Of a DNA stretch of 64,000 nucleotides, positions 44,081-57,369 are shown piece by piece (the stretch's first letter is position 1; each line of letters starts with the position of its first letter). Source of the stretch: Eulemur rufifrons (Eukaryota; Chordata; Mammalia; Primates; Lemuridae); contig NC_090989.1 in assembly GCF_041146395.1 (NCBI RefSeq), forward strand, positions 119,039,501-119,103,500, given 5' to 3'. Under the pieces are notes generated by a model, which worked only from the letters and a program-made list of their open reading frames with translations, did no database searches and was not told the origin of the DNA. The translations under genes were made by a program, and so were the position numbers.

Positions 44081-45977
44081 AAACACAAATGCTGCAATCA
44101 CAGCCTTTCCAAGGGCCTGGGATAAAAAGCCATGAAAGTAGGGGCCAGGACATGATGGCCCAGTCCAGCTGGCCCCTCCTCCTGATCTTAGTCTTCTCAC
44201 AACAGAACACAACCATTCTGCAAAGTATATATTTTCTTTTTCAAACAAAATCCCTTTTTAAATCTCAGCTTTTTGCTTTCTCAACATAGTCCATTGAATT
44301 TGTGCCTTCATCAACAGTCCACATGTAGCAAGAGTATGTTACCTTCTTTTAACAGCAAAAATCTTGAGGCTCCAAAATGAAGGTTTGGGAAGGGCTTGAT
44401 GATTAAAATATAATCAACTACTCATACTATTACTTAGTATAGCCATTACTTTAACAGAAAAATAGAAATAGCAATTGACTCTCTATCACTCATTCTCTTC
44501 TATCTATATCTGGCAAACTGCTGCCATGCCTGAAGACCACTCTCACCTGGTGGAAGCTACCTTAAGGACAGATAAGTGCCCAGGAGGAAATCAACATGAC
44601 TTGAGGTTGCTTTGTCAATATCACCTAAAAAGTGATAGCAAACAACACAATGATTGAGGAGCTTGGGAGTGGGTGATGCTGAAAAGACACTTGTCCTGTT
44701 TAACATAGAGATTTGCCCTTGGCTGTGAAAAGGCCTGCTCAGCTTCAAGTGCACATTTACAGCTTCTGCAGAAACCCAAAAAGCTGAGCCTACAGATACC
44801 AATGCACATGGCCTCAGATAGACTCAAAATAGTTCCTCATCAGAGTCTTTCATTTTTTCATTTGAGTTGGAACTAGAAGAAGGATTGCAAAGAAGACAAA
44901 ATGAAAGGTAGTGGACAGTCATCCTTTCTCTATCAAAAAAAAATAATTCTGAAGTTTGGTGAGAATGTTGTGTGCTTGGGTTCAGGTCGGTGCTTGTATT
45001 CACTGACGCTTGATGGATTTCTGGCTTCAAATGTTTTATCAAAACAATCCACCTTGTAGCAATCTCCAAAGAAGACTGTGTGGCTCTATTAAGTCCGTAA
45101 TTTGCTTTTTAAAAGTGACTAAATACGCTTTTTCACAACAACGACAAGTCATCTTCCTCCTGGAGCCAACAGAGTTTGTCACCCAGCTTCCCCTGCTTTT
45201 CAAAGCCAGCCATCAAAAAGCAAAGGAAATGTCATGACTTTGGAGCGGTCAGAAAGCTCTTAAGTCGCAGTGCAGGCTATTTCTCCTTTTATGGCACAGA
45301 AAAAAGTGGACAGATACAATGAATAAATAATCCCATTGTACTTACAAATGTGTAACAATCCTTCAAAATGAGGTGAGGAACAAAGATAGGAGATAGCAAA
45401 GCGGCCTGGGTCTTAACAGCTTGCAATTCCAGGGCCTAAACTGCTTTTGCAAACACACACACACAGCAACCATGAGAAAATAAAAATTAAAAATGGCATC
45501 CGATTCAGAATGCCGAGAGGCTCAGCCTAAATGGCCTTCTGCATAATTCACTTTGGACACTGTCAGCCTCTGTGGGTAAGGGCAGCACGTCTGGGCCAAG
45601 GTTAACACCTTAAACAGTTTAAAATAACTGACTTTGAAATAATCCTCAGGGTTACCAGTTGTTGCTAAAACACCTCTTCATCATTTTTACTTTACCACAG
45701 CCTTTCCTTTCCTTTTTGAAGAAATTTAATTATTGTGTATTCTAGAATGTGTCCAAGGCCTTTGTTTTTCATCTCTGATACCTTCAGCCACCCCTTTCTC
45801 ACCTTGAACTGCAGAAACCAGGGACAGATGGCAGGGTGTGTGGCCAGTGGAAGGCCCAGCAAAGAATGTCTGACATAGATTCTAATTATATGTCTTTCTG
45901 TGCATTCATCAAAAGGGTAAAATAAGTAAACTAAATTAGCTATGGTATTTCTAAAACATCTGCACATTCTGTACATT
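44081..45977. other. Long mostly unique stretch
   Basis: About 1.9 kb without a confident repeat. Frames of 60-94 codons on both strands show no domain. The interval 44950-45640 is the least repeat-like part. Confidence 0.4.
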
Positions 45978-45978
45978 T

Positions 45979-46252
45979 GAGGTGGCTCACGCCTGTAATC
46001 CCAGCTCCTTGGGAGGCCAAGACAGGATGATCGCTTGAGGCCAAGAGTTCAAGACCAGACTGAGCAACATGGCAAGACCATGTCTCTACAAAAAATAGAA
46101 AAAAATTGGCAGGCATGGTGGTGCCTCATGTAGTCCTAGCTGCTTGGAAGGCTGAGGCAGGAAGATCACCTGAGCCCAGGAGTTTGAGGCTGCAGTGAGC
46201 TATGATCATGCTACTGCATTCCAGACTGAGTGACAGAGTGAGACCTTGTCTC

Positions 46253-46285
<33 letters not shown>

Positions 46286-46290
46286 GAAAA
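45979..46290 (+). mobile_element. Alu (AluJ-like), slightly 5'-truncated, (AAAAG)n tail
   Basis: Begins at GGTGGCTCACGCCTGTAATCCC, lacking the first bases, and keeps both monomers with a short linker. The tail has become A13 followed by five AAAAG units. TGTACATT occurs on both sides (about 45971 and 46294), a probable TSD. Confidence 0.92.
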
Positions 46291-48715
46291 CCTGTACATT
46301 CTGAGCCTAGCTCTTCTGAATTATTTTTCAACTAAGACATTAATGACCACACTTTTCTACCCAATATCATCATCTATGCCATTAAGCACATTGATTAATA
46401 CACATTTCTTAAAAGTGTTCCACTATTGTCTCTGAGATTTTCTTTCAAGCTGCAGACAACATTCTGAAAGTTTTAATGCTGGAGCTATATAAAATTTGCC
46501 AAGCAGTGAAACTACATTGTGACTGAGACCCAATCAAAGGAACTGTGAGATGCAATTGACAAGACACATCCTGATTTCATATACAATTAAAGCTCTGATA
46601 AACATAATAATCATGTCTGTAATGCTACTCTGGGTAAAAAGATCAGGAGTGCAGGGCAGGGACGAGGGACACATGTCAATTTTGATGAAAGCAGAGAGTC
46701 AAAAACCACTGCGTAGTGACAGGAATTGTAACCAGTCATTTTCCAACCCAACACCTTTTGTTTGCCACCCCAGAGGTTTAGCCGTCCGAGGCAAAGCTCC
46801 ACGGTCTGGAGAGAGGTGCACCTCTGTTTTCTGAGGGGTGGCGTACAAAGGGAGATGGCAAAGGAGACTCTGCAGACCACAGGCTTGTTCCCAGGTGGAT
46901 AAATATTAGGAAAGAAGACGTGTGGAACCTGGGGATCTGAACTATCTGTGTGCCCTCCTGCCCCACGGAAAGTCTTTGAGTGACCTCATGCGTTCACCAC
47001 TCTGAAGACCACAACCCCAGAGTGATTTGATGTCCAAAGTGCAAGGAAGTGGAATATTTTAGAGATCTGATCCAGAAGGCATGGGCTGCCTCACTGCTCC
47101 TGTGCTGAAGACCCCCTCATGGACCCTGCAGTGTCTAGAGAGAAGCCTCAATCCCAGAGACACCATGAGCTCCCAGGTTGGGAGAACACCAGACTCTCCT
47201 TCCTTCCCATGGGCCAAGCAACCAAAAACGAGAGCAGGAAGGAACCCCTCAGAGTACTTTAGCAAGACAAATACTGATTTTCCCTCCACACAGAATCAAA
47301 ACAAGAGGTCCCTTGCTTCAGTCACAATTTCTGTTCCGAAGACCTGTCACATAAACATCTAGCCAGAGAGCATGCCTAGGTGCTTAGGAAAATGCAAGAT
47401 GTTCCAAAAATGTTCTTCTGTGCTTTAATCCCCCTTTAAAATTAATGTTCCTTAAGTCCTGGGGCTGCCACGATAGGATCTCAGCCATCTGCCCTGGCCA
47501 GTTCCTATGGCATCCTCTGATTAAACAAAGGGAGCCAGGCCGAGCACACAGATTTTATTTCACAGGGGACCCATTCTCCCCAGACCTCATTTAGGAATAC
47601 AAACAGTTTTTCAAATTGATTCTTTTTTAACTAAATGAACAAACTGTCTTCCTCATCTCTTCTGGATTAGAGAACTGGGAAAGAGATCCCCCAAGACTTC
47701 TGGAACTTTTCCACACTCACTGTTTCAGACCTGACTTCTCCCCTAGCAGCTTCCTGTCCCTATCAAAATGATATTTCTGTATTTGCACAATCCTCTGTCC
47801 TTTCTTTGTCATCTTTCTAATATATTCTATATATACGGTGATGGCACTGACCTTCCTACATCTCTGAGAATTGAAACAACAGCACTGAAAACATGACATA
47901 AAATAAATATGTCTTGCAGAATTTAGAAAGTGAATACTCTAACTATTCCATGGACATGTCTGCTCTAACTACTGTAGCAGATACAAGCTTTCACAAACCA
48001 CAAAATTAGGTTTGCCAAAAGAAACGGAACTTAATTTTCTCTAATTCCTCTCAATTTCTACCTTGGGCCCCCATGTTCACTCGATAGCAGAAGACAATTT
48101 AGTTACCTCCAGGTAAATTCAATCAAATTAGTAATCACTCAGACATTTCACGTTTAACCCAAACTTTGTGTGCCCCTGTCCTACACCCCATCCCCTGCTC
48201 TGCGTCCACTTTTTACCCAGGAGAGCACTCATTTCCAAAGAGAGTGCCGGAGCCCAGGATGTGGGAGTGGGCACAGAGGGGGCCGCTGGGCCATAGCTCT
48301 GCAGGTATCTGCTGACATGAGTTCCTCACCCTTTATCAGACACTTATGCATGTCTACTAGGGACGTGAGGACTTTGTGATGCTCTCCATTGATATTCTGC
48401 AGCCTGTGGGAATCTACTTCTCCCAGGCTTTTGTGGCCTGGGGAATATTAGCAAGGCTGCCATTTCTAAATTTTCAGAGGATAAGTGGATTACAAGTCAT
48501 TACTACTCAAATTTAAAGCAGTTTCTAGGCACCCTTCATGGCACCCAGTCCAAGGCAGGGCATGAGGAAAGAACCTCACTCCCATTTCTAACCCTCTTGC
48601 ATCTTCCCCAAACCAACCTCCTTCCCTCTGGATCTATTGCAATCTATTACTTATGGCTCTAGTCCTCAATGGGAATAGTATTGCCCCCACCCCAGGCAAT
48701 TTTGAAAATTTATAA
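46291..48715. other. Long unique non-genic stretch
   Basis: About 2.4 kb with no repeat I recognise, moderate GC. Overlapping frames of 60-94 codons on both strands at 46550-46966 and 47059-47362 have no family features. Confidence 0.4.
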
Positions 48716-48719
48716 GAGT

Positions 48720-49090
48720 ATTTCCCAAAAAACATTTTATTTCAAAAAATTTTAAAACTATGGAAGAGTTGCAAGAATTGATTTATAATTACCAAAATAA
48801 TCAATAAATTTAGCATTAATACTATTATCTATTATACAATTTATTATTCAAATGTCACCCATTATCCCTATAATATTTTTTATAGCTTGTTTATAGTTCC
48901 ATCCAGGATTCAGTGAAGGATCATACATTGAATTTAGCTCTCAAATCTCTTCAGTCTCCTTCGATCTGAAATGGTTCTGGCACTTAGTGAGCCGGAGCCA
49001 CGAATAACAGTCATCTCAGGTTTCTTGGGATAGTAAAGACAGTGTGTCCCACGTGACTTTTGAGTATTTCCCCTAGACAGTCATATAGGT
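48720..49090 (+). repeat. Probable old L1 3' UTR-type remnant
   Basis: TTAAAACTATGGAAGAGTTGCAAGAATTG, AAATGTCACCCATTATCCC, CATCCAGGATTCAGTGAAGGATCATACATTGAATTTAGCTCTCAAATCTCTTCAGTCTCC and CCACGTGACTTTTGAG resemble an old-L1 3' UTR segment common in mammals. Orientation and family uncertain. Confidence 0.5.
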
Positions 49091-50100
49091 TTAAAAATCA
49101 CTTATAATTATTTGCACCCAGAGCCTAATTCCATTTTGCATATAAACACAGTAACTTATGCACACTTTAAATACACACTGAATTTTCTAGGATGGCAACA
49201 ACATTGTAAATCAAGGAAAGGTTGAACTCTATTTTGTTAGAAATTTTCTCAAGAGTTATTTATCATTTCAAAAAAAGCATATCACTAATGGAAATACCAT
49301 TTATAATATTTAAATCACCACATGACACCCCTATATCAGTCCGTGTTCAAGGCTGTCACATTCACTGTGGCTCAATGTTCAAGTTCAAGCATAGAACTAC
49401 ATTATCTTCTAGTATAGTAGTGTCCAAGCACTTAAATGCTGAAATACATGTTTTATGTTAAGTAGCTTTCATTTTATTTTTTCCTTTATATTTTGGTTAG
49501 GGCATTATATTGATTATTTTTTCAATTATGTAGGTAGGTCAGATTTATCTATCAGTTTTATTTCAGGATAATAAAGGAGATATTGCAAAGTAACAGTTAT
49601 ATTAATAAAAAGAGGTTTCAAATAAATTGTTAAAAATGTGTAAGTCAGGGAAATGTGAACACAGTAATTAAGGAATTATTAATTATCTCTAAATGTAGTA
49701 ATCAAATAGAGGTTACATTTCCTAACAGAGTCCTTTATTTTCAGAGATTACATCCAGAAGTCTTTGCAGATAAAATGCTATGATTTGCCTTGAAACCATC
49801 AGGGTGGTAGAATGGGCCAGCTAGAGATAAAACAAGATGTGCCACGTATCAGTAATTATTGAGGCTGGATGGCGGGTACATCAGGCTCATTTTACCCTTC
49901 TCTCAACTGGTGTGAACTTCTGAAATTTTCTGTAATAGAAAGGTTGAATTAAAAGGAAAAGGGAGCCTGCTGGGTCTGACGGGGTTGAGAACCACTGATT
50001 TGTGATGAATTGTATTTCCAGCTTCCTTTAGGGCTGACTCTTTTGAAGTAAAAAAATATACATTTTTTTTCAAACCGAAAGCATTGGCTTTCAAGAATGT
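49091..50100. other. Unassigned AT-rich sequence
   Basis: No gene. Around 49860-50010 GGCTGGATGGCGGGTACATC, CTGAAATTTTCTGTAATAG and GGGGTTGAGAACCACTGA look like the ends of two old repeats side by side, not resolved further. Confidence 0.35.
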
Positions 50101-51869
50101 TGCCTCTGTTACGAGTTTTTAAATCTATTTAGAAACTCAATATCCAAGAATTGACTCTTTCTATGTTCTTTTGTGTCTTCCTTTCAATGAATGTGGCAGA
50201 CTGTGTGGGATGGAGGAGAAAGGTCATTTGGAGAAGGGTGGAGACAACGGGCATAGAGGCTTTTGGGAACCACACGGGCAGGGGAGAAGGACACTTGGTA
50301 AATATCCTTTGTCCTACTAGACTACCTCTCTGCATCTCAAAATAACTCCCTGCCTACAGCACCTCCTTCACTGGAGTGTGAAGTACTTCCGGCCAGCAGC
50401 ACAATGGATAAGTCACATCCCTGCCCTCCCCTCCCAGCCAGACCTCCTTCTAGCACCTAGATTTCGCTTCCTGTCTCCACTTGTCTCTAATTCAGTTTCT
50501 CAAAGATGGAACCTACTCCTGGTGAGGCATCGATTTATGTGCATATCCTGGGTGTCAGGCTGGGTGCTGAGGGGACAGAAAGCAAAACAGATGGCACTGT
50601 CCTCTGGCAAGCCCAGTCTAGTGAGGGTGAGGAGTATGCAAAGGAGCAGCCTGTGGTTGCAACAGCAAAGGCAGGGACACTGTGCCCTTAGGCTCCGAGG
50701 GTCCTGCTGAACAGTTTCTGCCATGAGCTTCCCCCTCTCTGAGCAACCCACCCAACCTCCTCCAGGTGCCTACACTGAATTCAATTTAATTCAATGAATC
50801 TTTACTGAACACCTATCCTTTACTGGGCACTGCCTTTTCTGAAATATTCTTCCCAAGACCCACCTATTTGAATTTCCTCCCCTGGTTTCATCTCTCTGAT
50901 CCAATTTCAGTTTTGTTAGTCTATTTCTGAGCATTTCCTACCCTAGACAGATCAGTACTGAGAGCTGTTGTAGCCTAACACAGCTGCCAGACAATTTCTG
51001 GTTCACTTCAAGGTAACATTTAGAAAATGCTTTCATTAAATCCAGAAAAAAAAATCAGCAGCCAATGGCCATAGCAGGAATGAGGGGCATCGCCATCACA
51101 CCCTCTCTCTGTTCTCTTCCTTGCCAGAGGCTTTTCCTCACCGGGGCTTCACAGCAGCTCCAGACTCTCCAAGCCTGGAGAAAAAATGTCCCAGTGGACT
51201 CAGGTTTAATGATATTAGGGGCTTCTTCTGTTGCCCCTCTCAGGAATATTTGCATTTCGAAGGAGACAGCGTTGACCCTCCAGCTTCTCCAGCTTATTAA
51301 CCCTCTGTCGGCCTCACTTTCTGCCTTAGCCTGGGCGGAGCACACAGCTGATTATCAGAACCACTGTTGTCCAGCTCCTTTCTCCTGCACTTCCTGCCCT
51401 TCCATTTCTCCTGCCTAACAAAACTCAGCCCCTAACCAGTCCCACCAATCACCTGAAGACTGACCCCTCTTCCAAACCAATGCCCTCCTCTTCCTGGCCT
51501 GCACTCCTTCGACTGGTCTGCAGGTCGGCTCCTTCGCCTGTTCCAGTAGTACCTCCCCCATCTGCTCCTCTCAGCAGAAAGCCTTACCTCTCCAGTGGAG
51601 AAAGCGGAGCCAACCAGGAGTGCATCAGCTGAACGTCCAGCTCCTGCCCCTGCAGATCCTCTCGGACGGGAGGCGCCCGTCACATCACAGAACTGTTCCC
51701 ACACATCACACCCACAGCCTCTATGCCAAATCCCACAGGCTCTTTCCAGGTCTGACCAGTGACAAGGTGGAACTTTCTGCTGTGTTCCATGTTGTTTTCC
51801 TGCAGTGCCCCTCACATTCCCTCACCTGGCAAGCTCTCACTCATCCTCAACACTACAACTAACGTTTTC
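50101..51869. other. Unique, comparatively GC-rich non-genic stretch
   Basis: Highest-GC part of the window. Plus-strand frame 51065-51418 (117 codons) and minus-strand frames 51055-51345 (96) and 51432-51815 (127) are open, but opposite strands are open together, CpGs are few, no domains are visible and I find no Kozak, promoter or splice arrangement. A gene is possible but unsupported. Confidence 0.35.
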
Positions 51870-52085
51870 TACAACAAGTGTTCCATGAACCCTCATCTTG
51901 GTCCATGTGCCCTTCCTCTGGCCCTCAAGGGACCGGCACTCACCTCCACTTTCACATTTATTATATGTTAAATGTATTTTCTGGAGGGCAGGGACCAGGT
52001 CTGTTCACCTGTGTTCCTCTAGGGCCCAGGCCAGGGTCTGGCACAGAGTAGGCCAAATGTGTGCTGAGCTGAGCTGAGCTGAAGG
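51870..52085 (+). mobile_element. L2 LINE 3' end
   Basis: ACAAGTGTTCCATGAACCC, TTTCTGGAGGGCAGGGACCAGGTCTG, AGGGTCTGGCACAGAGTAGGCC, then three GAGCT units in place of the usual TGAATGAA end. Confidence 0.75.
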
Positions 52086-52529
52086 TAGCATGCTTTAAAA
52101 TGCCCTGGGGTTGTTCTATACGCTATGTGGTGACACAGTCACAAGTTTCCATCAAAGCTGAATGTTCATGTGTGGAATGGGCACATGTGAGGGGTCACTG
52201 TCACTACATGTTCAGAAACCCCCTCAACCCAATCAGTTAACCTAAAAGATTCTGGGGAAAGTGGGTCCCCACTACACCCAGGTGACATTTCAAACAGCTG
52301 GAGTCCCCACCCCCACTAAAACACCTACTGAAACGGGAGGTTGAGGCAAGCTTGCTCAGACCATCCATGAAAGACCATAAAAGACCTATCCTATCCACTC
52401 CCTCTACTTAGGCCTGAACATTGCAGTCCAGAGTGAAAACCAAGTGCTGTATTTTTGTCCCCCACATACCCATCCTCCACCATCAAGGATCAAGGGGAGT
52501 GGCTATGACTCATCAGGGCAGGGGCGTTT
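52086..52529. other. Unassigned sequence
   Basis: Nothing recognised. Confidence 0.35.
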
Positions 52530-52612
52530 CTTTGTCCTCTCTGATGCTCTTGGCACCTTGCTTAGTTCCTTGCCCAGAGCAGGCACTCAATAAACAAAAT
52601 GAAATTTTAAAC
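52530..52612 (+). mobile_element. L2/MIR-age 3' end fragment
   Basis: GCACCTTGCTTAGTTCCTTGCCCAGAGCAGGCACTCAATAAACAAAATG has the closing phrase of L2/MIR elements. Confidence 0.6.
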
Positions 52613-52640
52613 TAAAATCATGAACACTTATACTTTGCTG

Positions 52641-52654
52641 TTTTTTTTTTTTTT
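52641..52654. repeat. Poly(T) tract
   Basis: T14 followed by CTAACAG, incidentally a splice-acceptor-like context. Confidence 0.8.
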
Positions 52655-52726
52655 CTAACAGCCTGAATTTCCAGGAAGTAAAATTATTTATATCTTCTGA
52701 TTGGTGATCAGATGAGAGACAATTCA

Positions 52727-52729
<3 letters not shown>

Positions 52730-52757
<28 letters not shown>
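52730..52757. repeat. Poly(T) tract, 28 bases
   Basis: Uninterrupted T28, possibly the tail of a minus-strand retroposed sequence, but no body or TSD can be recognised. Confidence 0.9.
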
Positions 52758-53589
52758 GCATTACCATTATACTTTAAAATGAAAACTTAGTCAACTACCT
52801 CACTTGGGGAGCAGAAGGGCTTTCAGGAATGTGACCGACTCTGCCTTTCTCAGTACATTTCCCTGGTAGCGAGGCTCTTAGGAATCAAATGTGGTTTATT
52901 TCATTTTAAGTCGCCTTTTTTTCAATTCAGGAAAATGAATGTTGAAGCCAGATAAGAAACTATAGTCTGCTTTCAAGAAGGTTACAAGAAAACTGCATCT
53001 TGCATTACTAATCCTTTATCTTCATGTTAACAAAAAGATTACTGACACATTTTTGAATGAAAGAAAATAAAATAGCAAATGCATCTTAGGAAATGTGTAA
53101 CTTTCATGCAACACACAAATCAGTTGTTAAATATTTTTTAAATGAAGGAAAATGCATAATAAATTTTTCCTTTGGAAGTAAAGAAACCAACTTTTGAGGA
53201 TAGGAGAAAAAAAGAAAACTAGGATTGGGAAATCATCCTTTCACAGACTGTAGGTTGAATGAATTAAATAATTATACCTATAACTTCTTAAGAGATAACA
53301 TGTGTTCTAAAAATGATTTCATTGCCCCAAGCAAGGTGTTGTTTTGTAAGGGGAAACATTTCAGAAGCTGTCTTTGTGCCTACCTCCGGCAAGGTCAGAC
53401 TCCATTTCCCAGAGCTCCTGAAGGAAGGGCGTGGAAGACTGAAGCCAATCAGTCTATCTGTGTATTTACCCAAGAACCTCAGTAAAGATGTCAGGGACAA
53501 AGGAGATGATCAAAGTAATCAACAGTGTTGTTCGCACTCACCCCACCGCATGGGTTAGGGTTAGGACCACCATCCTGGGCAGCACTCAG
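52758..53589. other. Unique non-genic sequence
   Basis: No repeat recognised. Three mutually overlapping frames of 70-86 codons at 53225-53558 on both strands argue against coding. Confidence 0.4.
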
Positions 53590-53765
53590 TCCCATGCATC
53601 CCACTCACAGGCTGGGTGCCTTGGGCAAGTGTCCTAACCTCTCTGTGCTTTAGTTTTCTCCTCATTTATGAAAAGGAGATAATACTATACCTATCTCTAG
53701 AATTAAATGAGTTAGTATTTATGTTAAAACAGTGCCCAGCACCCAGTAAGCAATTTATAGTATAT
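53590..53765 (+). mobile_element. MIR SINE
   Basis: TTGGGCAAGTGTCCTAACCTCTCTGTGC, TAGTTTTCTCCTCATTTATG and AACAGTGCCCAGCACCCAGTAAGC: MIR core to tail with good preservation. Confidence 0.9.
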
Positions 53766-54089
53766 ACGTATTTGATAGGTTAAGTAAATAAATACTGAGG
53801 AAATGTAACTGTGTACAATAAACGACAGTTACTATTTTTGAGCAAGGAAAAGATAGACTGAGAGCTGCAAATTCTGGGATGCATGGAGGATGGAGGAAAT
53901 GGGATAAATCCTCTCAAAAAGATGACATGTGCTGTTGACAAAATTTAGAAAGTTTGGAGGGGTTTACCTGGTTGAGGGTTGTTTTTCATTTTTGTTTTGT
54001 TGAAGTAGTGAAAGATGTTTAATTTCATCTTAAATGTGTTCGTTTCTAAGCAATGGCATGATAATAACCTGGTAATAAGAAGAAACCCT
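53766..54089. other. Unassigned sequence
   Basis: Nothing recognised. Confidence 0.35.
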
Positions 54090-54245
54090 CATTTATGTCA
54101 AAGACATTCTAAGTACTTTATATATCAACTCATTTTATCCTCACAAGAGTTCTATGTGGTAGACATTAATATTAACCTTATTTTATAGATGAGGAAACTG
54201 GGACACAAAATATTTAAGTAACTTTCCCGAAGCTGGTAAGAAAGT
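54090..54245 (-). mobile_element. MIR SINE, antisense
   Basis: CTCATTTTATCCTCACAAGAGTTCTATGTGGTAG and TTTTATAGATGAGGAAACTGGGACAC are antisense MIR. Confidence 0.85.
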
Positions 54246-54776
54246 AAGTGGAAAAAGAGTAATCTTACGCAATTATAAGATCTCATTACCAAATACCATG
54301 ACCGTTTATTAGTTACTTAAGCTTTCACATGCATGATTTCATTTAACAAATCTGAGGCAAATGTACTTACTCCGTTTTTATGGATGACACTCAAAATGAC
54401 TATGAAATATTTGTTAGCATGTGTCTCAGAAATGTACAATATGTTCTTCTACAACCCATATTTCTGTAATGCAAAGTAGTTCATACAAAACTGGAAAATA
54501 AAGAAACAACTAACTTAACACAGAAGTCATGTTAGTTCATGTACCATTTTTGCCAACATTTTAATATTTTGCACCAAATGCAGGAAGCCAACAAGAAATA
54601 TAGTACGTACATGACGCTCACAGTCCCAAGTTCTTTCTCCTAGTCTGGCTAGACCATGTGCTCTGTCTCAAACGTGTTTGTTGTGTGGTTCTGCCCAGTC
54701 TTTATTTTGCCCTGTCTCTGAAACTTACCAGCCTCAACACTTCTTTACCCACGTTTCCATTGCTTCCTCTAAGCTT

Positions 54777-54778
<2 letters not shown>
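54246..54778. other. Unassigned sequence
   Basis: Possible further MIR-age debris at 54300-54400; no gene. Confidence 0.35.

Positions 54779-54812
<34 letters not shown>
54779..54812. repeat. Poly(T) tract, 34 bases
   Basis: Longest homopolymer in the window, preceded by AAGCTTTC and followed by AGGTAAAG. No retroposed body or TSD recognised. Confidence 0.92.
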
Positions 54813-54814
<2 letters not shown>

Positions 54815-56479
54815 GTAAAGTCCAGATCTATTGCAATACTTTTCATCTATTAGGAATTTAACAAGGCTTTTTTACTGTGCTAGAATTTCTACTATGATTG
54901 CAACTGGTTTTCAATTGGTGACAAAGTCATGTAAGTTTTGAGTGATCTGTTTCTCACCCTATTTTCCCGCAATCTCTGTTATTTCCAGTGTGTGATTTTG
55001 TAGAATGTGGGGTTTTTCAAAAATGTTCATATCACATCATTGTAGAAATGCCTGTATAAGATAAAATGTTTGAGTTGGCTCACCATTTGCTTTTGTATGT
55101 ATATCATATTCTTATCAACAACAGTACTGGGTAGATTTTGGGGAGTGAGTTTTACTGGTCTGAGATAACTAAGAGGCCAATGTTTTCGGATTTTTTAATT
55201 AGATCAGAAGATAGAACAAAATAAAATGCTGAGGAGGAATCATTTCCAAACCCTCTCCTATGCCAGACCTACTTCTGCCATTGTGAGGTCTCATTACCCA
55301 CTCCCCTCAAAGGAAAGGGTAGTGATCTACTTGGTCTAGGGTCCAGAATATTGATTCAACTGTATTTACCCTGGGTGGGGCTGCTGACCCTTAAAGGGCT
55401 GCACTCACTTAACTGTGAGCCCTCCTCCTCTCAAAGCAAAAGAATCAGAAAACTTTTCAGGGTCCAAAAAAAGCCATATAGCTTCTCTTGTCCTTTCCTT
55501 CCTCACACATGCAGCTGGGGAAGGAAGTGAAATCCCACCCACTCTGCAGATCTGATCATATCAATCCCTCAACACCTCTTCAATTTTATTCCTCCATGTG
55601 GCCAACCAGCGAGTAGCAAATATTCCAAAATTTTGATTCTTGGAAGAGATAAAAGAACCTACTTAGATCTCAGGCCCACACAGTATGCTTCAACCCAGCC
55701 TTTTCCAGAGGACCCTACCTGGGTATAGCAGCTGCTTGTGCTGTCCTGAGGAACAGGAGGTAAGCAGGATTTGGCAGAGCAGGATTTGGGCTCGCCTGAG
55801 TTTCTGGTCATACTATCAACATACACCACCAAAACCTGATCCATGACAACAAATATAAGTCTTGAGTCTCACCAGGCTTACATTATAGAGTTGGGTATGT
55901 ATATTATCGGTCCTCCTGCTAGATTACCAAGGCACAAGACCATGTTGTTAAAGTCATAACCTCTGCCACAGGCTCTCCAGAATTAAGAATGTTTGTCTCT
56001 TTAACTACCCGTGAAGGCTGAAGTTTTACCCAACATGCTTTTTCAACCCTGGGGAGAATGTTTAAGAAATGAGCAAGTAATCATCTAAACAGTTCAGATG
56101 ATGTTACGATCTTCAGTCTTTCCCTACAGAGACATTCCAAGGAATCCACTGGGTATTCACTGTTTGAACTTACATGTTGGGGAAAGGTTAAGAAGCCCCT
56201 TACTTCTAATTAAATAATTGGTAAACTCCAAGTAGAAGACAACAGTGGAAGAAAATGTACTATATGTAAGGAAGACACTTAATGAAAGGAGTCCTCTAGA
56301 GAAAAAAAATAAAAAAAACAGGTCCAGGACCACAGACAATAAAAAGTTCTGTATGATAAAGCACCATATTTTATTTGCCTGGCCAGCTTCTTCCACTGGA
56401 GATACCCCTTCCCTAGTCTGTGTGGACCTGAGGGGCTGCCAACAGGGCACTCCCCCTCCTCCCCAACCCCCACAGGCAT
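54813..56479. other. Long unique non-genic stretch
   Basis: About 1.7 kb without a recognised transposon. The 119-codon minus-strand frame 56157-56516 overlaps other open frames and has no domain. Confidence 0.4.
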
Positions 56480-56900
56480 GGGTTGCAAACCCAGCCTGAT
56501 CAGTCAGAATTCCCACCTTGACCCACAGCAGTGATTGGTTCAGAGATGACCATGTGACTCAGATCAGACTAATTAGGTTCTTCACCAGGACTCTTCTGGT
56601 AGAACCAATGAGAAAGAATGCTTCTTGCTTTGGGCATCATAATGCTGGGAAGAAGTAAGTTTGTAACCTCTAGCACCCATCTTCCTTGCCTGAGAAGGGA
56701 AAAACTAGTCTTTTATGGGAAAGGAAAAAATGAGGTCAAGACAGAAAAGAAGCAAAGCTAAGAAACTGCTTCAGAGAAGTTCTGTTGACAGATATTGGTC
56801 ACCTGGATCCAACTGAGCCCAAATCCAGAGCTACCCCAGGACTTACCAGTTAAATGGGCCAATAAATTCCCCTATCTGTGTCAGTCAGTTTGATTGTGGC
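56480..56900 (+). repeat. Ancient LTR-like repeat
   Basis: GCCTGATCAGTCAGAATTCCC, CAGTGATTGGTTCAGAGATGACCATGTGAC, CCTGGATCCAACTGAGCCC, CCAGTTAAATGGGCCAATAAATTCCC and GTCAGTTTGATTGTGGC keep the order of a common mammalian LTR-type repeat with a polyadenylation signal near its end. Family not determined. Confidence 0.6.
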
Positions 56901-57269
56901 TCCCTACCCCTATCCCTGCCATAACTGAAAGACTACTGACCAATACAAGGCCCTTTCTGCTCCTGGGAAAAGATAAACTTATCAGGACAAGAGAGATCCC
57001 ACATCTACGAATTTTCCAGATGAAATGTCCTATTGAAATAGAAATAAAACACATTTTGCAGATGTTCCATGCAATTCATCTAAATATCTTACTATCATAC
57101 ATTAACCTTCACTAATGGGTTCAGGAATGAGCTTTCATGCTGCCTAAAATTAAAGGAAAAAATGAAAAAGGATTCTACAGGATTCCCAGGTGTCCTTCTG
57201 GAAGGAAATTGCAGGGGCCAGGTGCTCCAGAAAGTCTCCTCTACAATCTGTCAGAGACCACCTTCCTTC

Positions 57270-57345
57270 AGCATTATCCACATTTTACAAATGAGGAAAC
57301 CAAGACTCATGTAGGATAAGTGACTTGCCCAAAGCTACACAGGTC
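57270..57345 (-). mobile_element. MIR fragment, antisense
   Basis: CATTTTACAAATGAGGAAACCAAGACTC and GTGACTTGCCCAAAGCTACACAGG are antisense MIR core. Confidence 0.8.
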
Positions 57346-57369
57346 TGGAAATCAGACCAGCAAACATAA

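Noticed and set aside
52068..52083. GAGCT repeats resembling immunoglobulin switch sequence
   Set aside because: Only three units, at the tail of an L2 element; no immunoglobulin context.
54779..54812. Poly(T) as the tail of a minus-strand retrogene
   Set aside because: No retroposed body or flanking duplication could be recognised.
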